Shown here piece after piece: positions 30,798 to 34,698 of a stretch of DNA of 34,698 bases. Location: assembly GCA_003551495.1 (NCBI GenBank), contig PUMT01000231.1:90685-125382 (forward strand), given 5' to 3'. The notes beneath the pieces are model-generated. The model was given only the letters and a program-made list of their open reading frames with translations, was not told the origin of the DNA and did no database searches. A program made the translations under genes and the position numbers. Each line of letters begins with the position of its first letter. The stretch's first letter is position 1. Origin of the DNA: Bacteroidota bacterium (lineage in GTDB: Bacteria; Bacteroidota; Bacteroidia; Bacteroidales; PUMT01).

Positions 30798-32387
30798 ATG
30801 GCCGATTTTTTTGATTTAAGTTATTTTGCTCTTTTCTTTATCATTGCGCTGGGAATAATCATTGGCAAGATTAAAATAAGGAATATCTCCTTTGATATCT
30901 CAGCAGTAATATTTGTATCACTTTTCCTGGGGCATCATGGAGTTCTCATACCTGCAGATTTTCAGTATATCGGATTGATCCTCTTTATATTCACTGTGGG
31001 GATTCAGGCCGGACCCGGGTTTTTCGGGGCGTTTAAATCAAAGGGGATGAAGCTGGTTACGGTTGCCGCTTTACTTGTGATGGTTGCAGCGCTTACTACT
31101 TTTCTGCTGGCATATTTATTCAATATAGACAAAGAGGTTGCAGTAGGACTCCTTACCGGTGCACTTACCAGCACACCGGGCCTTGCTGCAGCAATTGACA
31201 AAGCTGATCCCTCTCTTACCACGATAGGATATGGTATAGCCTATCCGTTTGGAATAATCGGTGTTATTCTGGTTGCACGTTTTATGCCTTACCTGTTGAG
31301 GGCAGATATTAAGAAAGCAGAAGAGGAGCTGAAAAAGGAAGAGAAAAATGTTTATCCCGATATTGTTAATCGTCATTTCATTGTTGAGAATGAAAATATT
31401 TTCGGAAAGACAATCAGTGAGTTAAGAATACGGAGCATGACCGGTGCGAGTATTTCGCGTGTTATGCAGAATGGAAAAACCATTACACCCACACCCCGGA
31501 CAGTGCTGAACAAAGGCGACCTTGTGAAGGCGGTTTGTACCGATGAGGCACTTGAAAAGGTAAAACTTTTGATTGGCCATGAAACTGACAGGCAAATTCC
31601 CAGAGATGACAATCTTGAGATACAGTCAGTTTTGGTTACAAATAAAGATGTGGTTAACAAAACTATCGGTGAGCTTAACCTGTTATCCAATCACAATGCC
31701 ACCATAACCAGGATAAGGCGAAGCGGCATAGATATTACCCCGAGTGCATCATCGCAGATAAGGTTTGGTGATAAGCTTATGATTGTCACAAACAGGGAAA
31801 ATATGAATGATGTGACAAATCTTTTCGGTGACGAGGACAAGAAGCTTTCTGACACCAATTTTTTCCCTGTTGCGGCCGGTGTTGTGCTTGGAATTCTGTT
31901 CGGCAGGATAAACATCCAGTTTGGCGAAAGCTTTTCATTCAGTCCTGGACTTTCCGGCGGAGTATTGTTCGTAGCACTTGTACTTGGATATATCGGCAAA
32001 ACAGGACCGGTTGTTTGGTCTATGTCAGGTTCAGCCAATCAATTACTTCGACAGCTTGGCCTTTTGCTGTTTCTGGCAACGGTTGGGACTCACGCAGGCA
32101 GCCATATAGTCGCCACAATAACAGAGTACGGATTGAAAATGTTTTATGCCGGAATTTTAATAACTGTGGTGCCTATGGTGGTGAGTGCTTTTTTTGCCCA
32201 CAAAATCCTGAAAATAAATGTGCTTTCAATATTCGGGACTCTGGCCGGGGGAATGACAAGTACTCCCGCACTTGTTGCAGTAGAACCCATTACTGAAAGC
32301 AATGAGCCCCAGGTGGCATATGCTACGGTATATCCGATAGCTATGGTGCTTATTATAGTATGTGTTCAGATCATGGTTATGATATAG
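30798..32387 (+). CDS. aspartate:alanine exchanger (AAE)-family transporter with two TrkA-C domains
   Basis: Duplicated membrane halves with GALTSTPGLAAAID / GGMTSTPALVAVEP, and two central RCK_C-like segments (NIFGKTISELRIR..., DVVNKTIGELNLLS...). Confidence 0.92.
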   Translation: MADFFDLSYFALFFIIALGIIIGKIKIRNISFDISAVIFVSLFLGHHGVLIPADFQYIGLILFIFTVGIQAGPGFFGAFKSKGMKLVTVAALLVMVAALTTFLLAYLFNIDKEVAVGLLTGALTSTPGLAAAIDKADPSLTTIGYGIAYPFGIIGVILVARFMPYLLRADIKKAEEELKKEEKNVYPDIVNRHFIVENENIFGKTISELRIRSMTGASISRVMQNGKTITPTPRTVLNKGDLVKAVCTDEALEKVKLLIGHETDRQIPRDDNLEIQSVLVTNKDVVNKTIGELNLLSNHNATITRIRRSGIDITPSASSQIRFGDKLMIVTNRENMNDVTNLFGDEDKKLSDTNFFPVAAGVVLGILFGRINIQFGESFSFSPGLSGGVLFVALVLGYIGKTGPVVWSMSGSANQLLRQLGLLLFLATVGTHAGSHIVATITEYGLKMFYAGILITVVPMVVSAFFAHKILKINVLSIFGTLAGGMTSTPALVAVEPITESNEPQVAYATVYPIAMVLIIVCVQIMVMI

Positions 32388-32391
32388 CCAG

Positions 32392-32913
32392 TTACCTTTT
32401 GTAAAACCTGTCTTCAATTTCCTTTGCGATCTCCCTGAATTGGAGTGAAGGAAAGATTTGCGGTGCGACATCGGCAACTTTGCTGTAATAGCGGGAGTTA
32501 TCAATATCATTATTGGGCATGAAGTTATGCTTTGAATCAAAAGCATTTAAAACTACAAACAGTACGCTCAGTATCAGGACCATCTTGGCACCCCCAAAAA
32601 GCATACCCGCTATACGGTTAAGAAAGCCAAGTGCGATTATTTCGAGCAACTTGCTCACAATGTATGCAATAATCGTGATTGTTATAACAATAACAAGGAA
32701 GGTGATTGTAAAAGAGACAAGTTGCAGGTATGGAGTGGAGACTTCGAGTATATTGGTTAGCACTCCTGCAGTCAGATGTGAAAATTTAATTGCCCCCCAG
32801 ACACCTGCAACCAGTGCTGCAAGAGCAGCAGCCATCATTACAAGGCCTTTTTTGAAACCCCTGTATCCGCCCCAGATCACAAGCACAATAATTATGATGT
32901 CTATATAGTTCAT
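32392..32913 (-). CDS. CvpA family membrane protein
   Basis: MNYIDIIIIVLVIWGGYRGFKKGLVMMAAALAALVAGVWGAIKFS. Confidence 0.9.
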   Translation of the reverse strand: MNYIDIIIIVLVIWGGYRGFKKGLVMMAAALAALVAGVWGAIKFSHLTAGVLTNILEVSTPYLQLVSFTITFLVIVITITIIAYIVSKLLEIIALGFLNRIAGMLFGGAKMVLILSVLFVVLNAFDSKHNFMPNNDIDNSRYYSKVADVAPQIFPSLQFREIAKEIEDRFYKR

Positions 32914-32969
32914 AAAAAAGCAGTTACCCTTTTTTCAAATATTGGTTTGCCTGCAATATATAAAATAAT

Positions 32970-32977
32970 TATTTTTG
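32970..32977 (+). promoter_or_regulatory. promoter -7 box of tRNA-Arg (TATTTTTG; -33 TTTG at 32946-32949)
   Basis: TTTG-N20-TATTTTTG, 13 nt ahead of the mature tRNA 5' end. Confidence 0.6.
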
Positions 32978-32990
32978 CAGGTGAAATGTC

Positions 32991-33062
32991 AGCCTCATAG
33001 TTCAAGGGATAGAACAAAAGTTTCCTAAACTTTAGATCCAGGTTCGAGTCCTGGTGAGGCTA
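32991..33062 (+). tRNA. tRNA-Arg (anticodon CCT at 33024-33026)
   Basis: Acceptor AGCCTCA/TGAGGCT, D stem GTTC/GAAC, anticodon arm AAAGT-TTCCTAA-ACTTT, T arm CCAGG-TTCGAGT-CCTGG; CCA not encoded. Confidence 0.93.
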
Positions 33063-33065
33063 CAG

Positions 33066-33103
33066 AAAAGACCCCTTATGATAAATTACATGAGGGGTCT
33101 TTT
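33066..33103 (+). terminator. strong intrinsic terminator after tRNA-Arg
   Basis: AAAAGACCCCTTATG-ATAAATTA-CATGAGGGGTCTTTT: 15-bp stem with one G-T wobble and a U-run in the 3' arm. Confidence 0.9.
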
Positions 33104-33125
33104 GGTTTTATGCGCTCCATGGTTA

Positions 33126-33239
33126 CACCGCAACCCCGTTATGAAAAAACCCGGGGAAAAAGTACTATTTGCTGGTGCTTCATTTTTCACCGCATATTCT
33201 CCACTTATGCGGGGAAAGCATGGGGAATAAGTACTACTT
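33126..33239. repeat. diverged tandem repeat (two units) with internal hairpins
   Basis: Unit 1 (33126-33170) CACCGCA..TTATG..GGGGAAAAAGTACTATTT; unit 2 (33188-33239) CACCGCA..TTATG..GGGGAATAAGTACTACTT. Unit 2 carries CCGCATA...TATGCGG. Confidence 0.6.
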
Positions 33240-34540
33240 TATTCTTTGATGCAACGAACAGACATTCCATATTCACCTACAGGCTGTTGTCTTAAAACAT
33301 TGGTCCCATTGTGACTCATTGTAAAGGACGAGGTACTGGCCCCATCTGGTGTGGAACCCCACCAGTTCCCAATAATGCCTTTAACTCCAAATGATCCGTC
33401 TATAAAATCGCGCCTGCCGCCCGGAAGTGCCCTGAATCCGTATTCATCGGTTGCACCTTCATTGGGGTCATCCCAGTGCTCTGTACCGGTCTCTTTCAGC
33501 TTGCCTCCGGCAACCTCCAGACCACCTGCATAATTGGTAAGTTCTGTCCAGTCATCATCGGAAGCGACTCGCCAGTCTTCGGGACAAAGTTTCCCTGTTT
33601 CCACAGCAAACCAGTTATACAAAGCGCCGTATATCTCCCCGTTGCTCTCTTCATTATCATACCAGGAATATGCACCTGAAGTTGCATTTCGCCATTGACT
33701 GTCTTCTGTTATATTTAGAATATCTGTATCATCATTGTATTTTGTGGTTCTCAGGTTTTCCACCATCCACACCTGGTCACCTATTTTAATTGCCATATAA
33801 AGATTACCATCATCATCTGTAACAGTCCCATACAGTGTTATAAATTGAACCTGTTCACCATAGGTAGTTCCCCAACTGTTAGTGGCATAAGCACGGACAT
33901 AATATGTGGTTTCATTGTCCAGTCCGCTTATCTCACTTGTAAATTCTCCTGTTCCGCTACCATCTGTAGTGTAGCCATCATTATCATCAAGGGTAGGATC
34001 TTCGGTTGTGCTCCATACCACTCCCCGCGCAGTTACAGGTGATCCACCGTCGTCTGTTACATTTCCCCCTCCTTTGGCCGAATCATCAGTTATATCTTCA
34101 ATAGAACCAGTAGTTACTTCAGCAGGCAAATAGGCTGAAGTACTGAACTGAACCTGGTTTCCGTAGGCGGTACCTTCACTGTTTGTGGCATATGCACGTA
34201 CATAGTAGGAAGTTTCATCATCCAGACCCGTTATGCTGCTTGTAAATGTGCCGGCTCCAGTACCATCCGTAGTCTGGCCGGTGTTGTCCTGCAAGGTCGG
34301 GTTTGCACTGGTACTCCATACAACTCCACGTGCTGTAATCTGTGAGCCACCGTCGTCGGTTATATTTCCCCCGCTATTTGCACTTGTGAAAGAGATATCA
34401 CTTACACTTGCAGTTGTTAATGTTGCAATTTCAATTACCGGATCACTCTCTGAATCTTTATCGCATCCGTGACTAAAAAAGACAAATATTCCTGCAAATG
34501 CCAGGAAAGGAATAAAGCGAAAAATATTTTTTTTATTCAT
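33239..34540 (-). CDS. lipoprotein with two Ig/FN3-like repeats and a C-terminal FISUMP domain
   Basis: MNKKNIFRFIPFLAFAGIFVFFSHGC lipobox; repeats at about 34417-34142 and 34114-33839; FISUMP region DDDGNLYMAIKIGDQVWMVENLRTTKYND...CPEDWRVASDDDW...GFRALPGGRRD...GMSVRCIKE. ORF-track start 34588 appears too early. Confidence 0.9.
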   Translation of the reverse strand: MNKKNIFRFIPFLAFAGIFVFFSHGCDKDSESDPVIEIATLTTASVSDISFTSANSGGNITDDGGSQITARGVVWSTSANPTLQDNTGQTTDGTGAGTFTSSITGLDDETSYYVRAYATNSEGTAYGNQVQFSTSAYLPAEVTTGSIEDITDDSAKGGGNVTDDGGSPVTARGVVWSTTEDPTLDDNDGYTTDGSGTGEFTSEISGLDNETTYYVRAYATNSWGTTYGEQVQFITLYGTVTDDDGNLYMAIKIGDQVWMVENLRTTKYNDDTDILNITEDSQWRNATSGAYSWYDNEESNGEIYGALYNWFAVETGKLCPEDWRVASDDDWTELTNYAGGLEVAGGKLKETGTEHWDDPNEGATDEYGFRALPGGRRDFIDGSFGVKGIIGNWWGSTPDGASTSSFTMSHNGTNVLRQQPVGEYGMSVRCIKE

Positions 34541-34643
34541 ATCGGTTTTATTAAGGTTAATATTAAAATTAAAGCCTTCAATAAGCAAACTATATACCCC
34601 TTTCCGGCATTATTAAAAAAAGCAGGTTATATTCAGTGTTCTT

Positions 34644-34698
34644 ATGGAACCTGATATACAGGGAGTTTATGAAATTTTAAAACAAATTATGAAAAAAA
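34644..34698 (+). CDS. possible start of a CDS truncated at window end
   Basis: ATG followed by 18 open codons: MEPDIQGVYEILKQIMKK...; too short to assign. Confidence 0.25.
   Translation, partial: MEPDIQGVYEILKQIMKK

Noticed and set aside
28889-34540. Phase-variation inversion between the two FISUMP lipoprotein genes
   Set aside because: Similarity is protein-level; the longest exact DNA matches I could find in the repeats are about 10 nt, too short for efficient homologous recombination.

Overview
The window is a chromosomal segment from a Bacteroidetes-type bacterium, most likely Bacteroidales/Marinilabiliales-like. This is inferred from the DUF4271, FISUMP and atpB gene families, TAnnTTTG -7 boxes, and the yceD-rpmF-plsX-fabH order. 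It is mostly housekeeping. On the + strand: dtd, an MFS transporter, DUF4271, a hemD-like gene, rnpA, yidD, queD, polA, a SUI1/YciH gene, a large secreted metallopeptidase/beta-propeller/barrel-like protein, a Na/Pi cotransporter, an aspartate:alanine-exchanger-family transporter and a FISUMP lipoprotein. On the - strand: a P1 peptidase, GT9, an F1Fo ATP synthase in two blocks (atpDC, and atpI-like-B-E-F-H-A-G), a polyprenyl synthase, bactofilin, yceD-rpmF-plsX-fabH, an orphan receiver, cvpA and a second FISUMP lipoprotein. A tRNA-Arg(CCT) is followed by a strong terminator. No CRISPR, rRNA, transposase, reverse transcriptase or obvious defence island was seen. The most unusual signals are small and noncoding or micro-ORF in scale: (i) a 45-bp near-identical element 11-12 nt upstream of two unrelated minus-strand start codons, encoding a 9-aa mini-ORF MVR[C/Y]IRPIT and forming a hairpin in one copy; (ii) a 26-bp dispersed repeat upstream of queD and of the SUI1 gene; (iii) a diverged tandem repeat with hairpins between tRNA-Arg and a FISUMP gene; (iv) an unlisted 41-aa sORF. 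All product calls come from reading motifs by eye; no database search was run.
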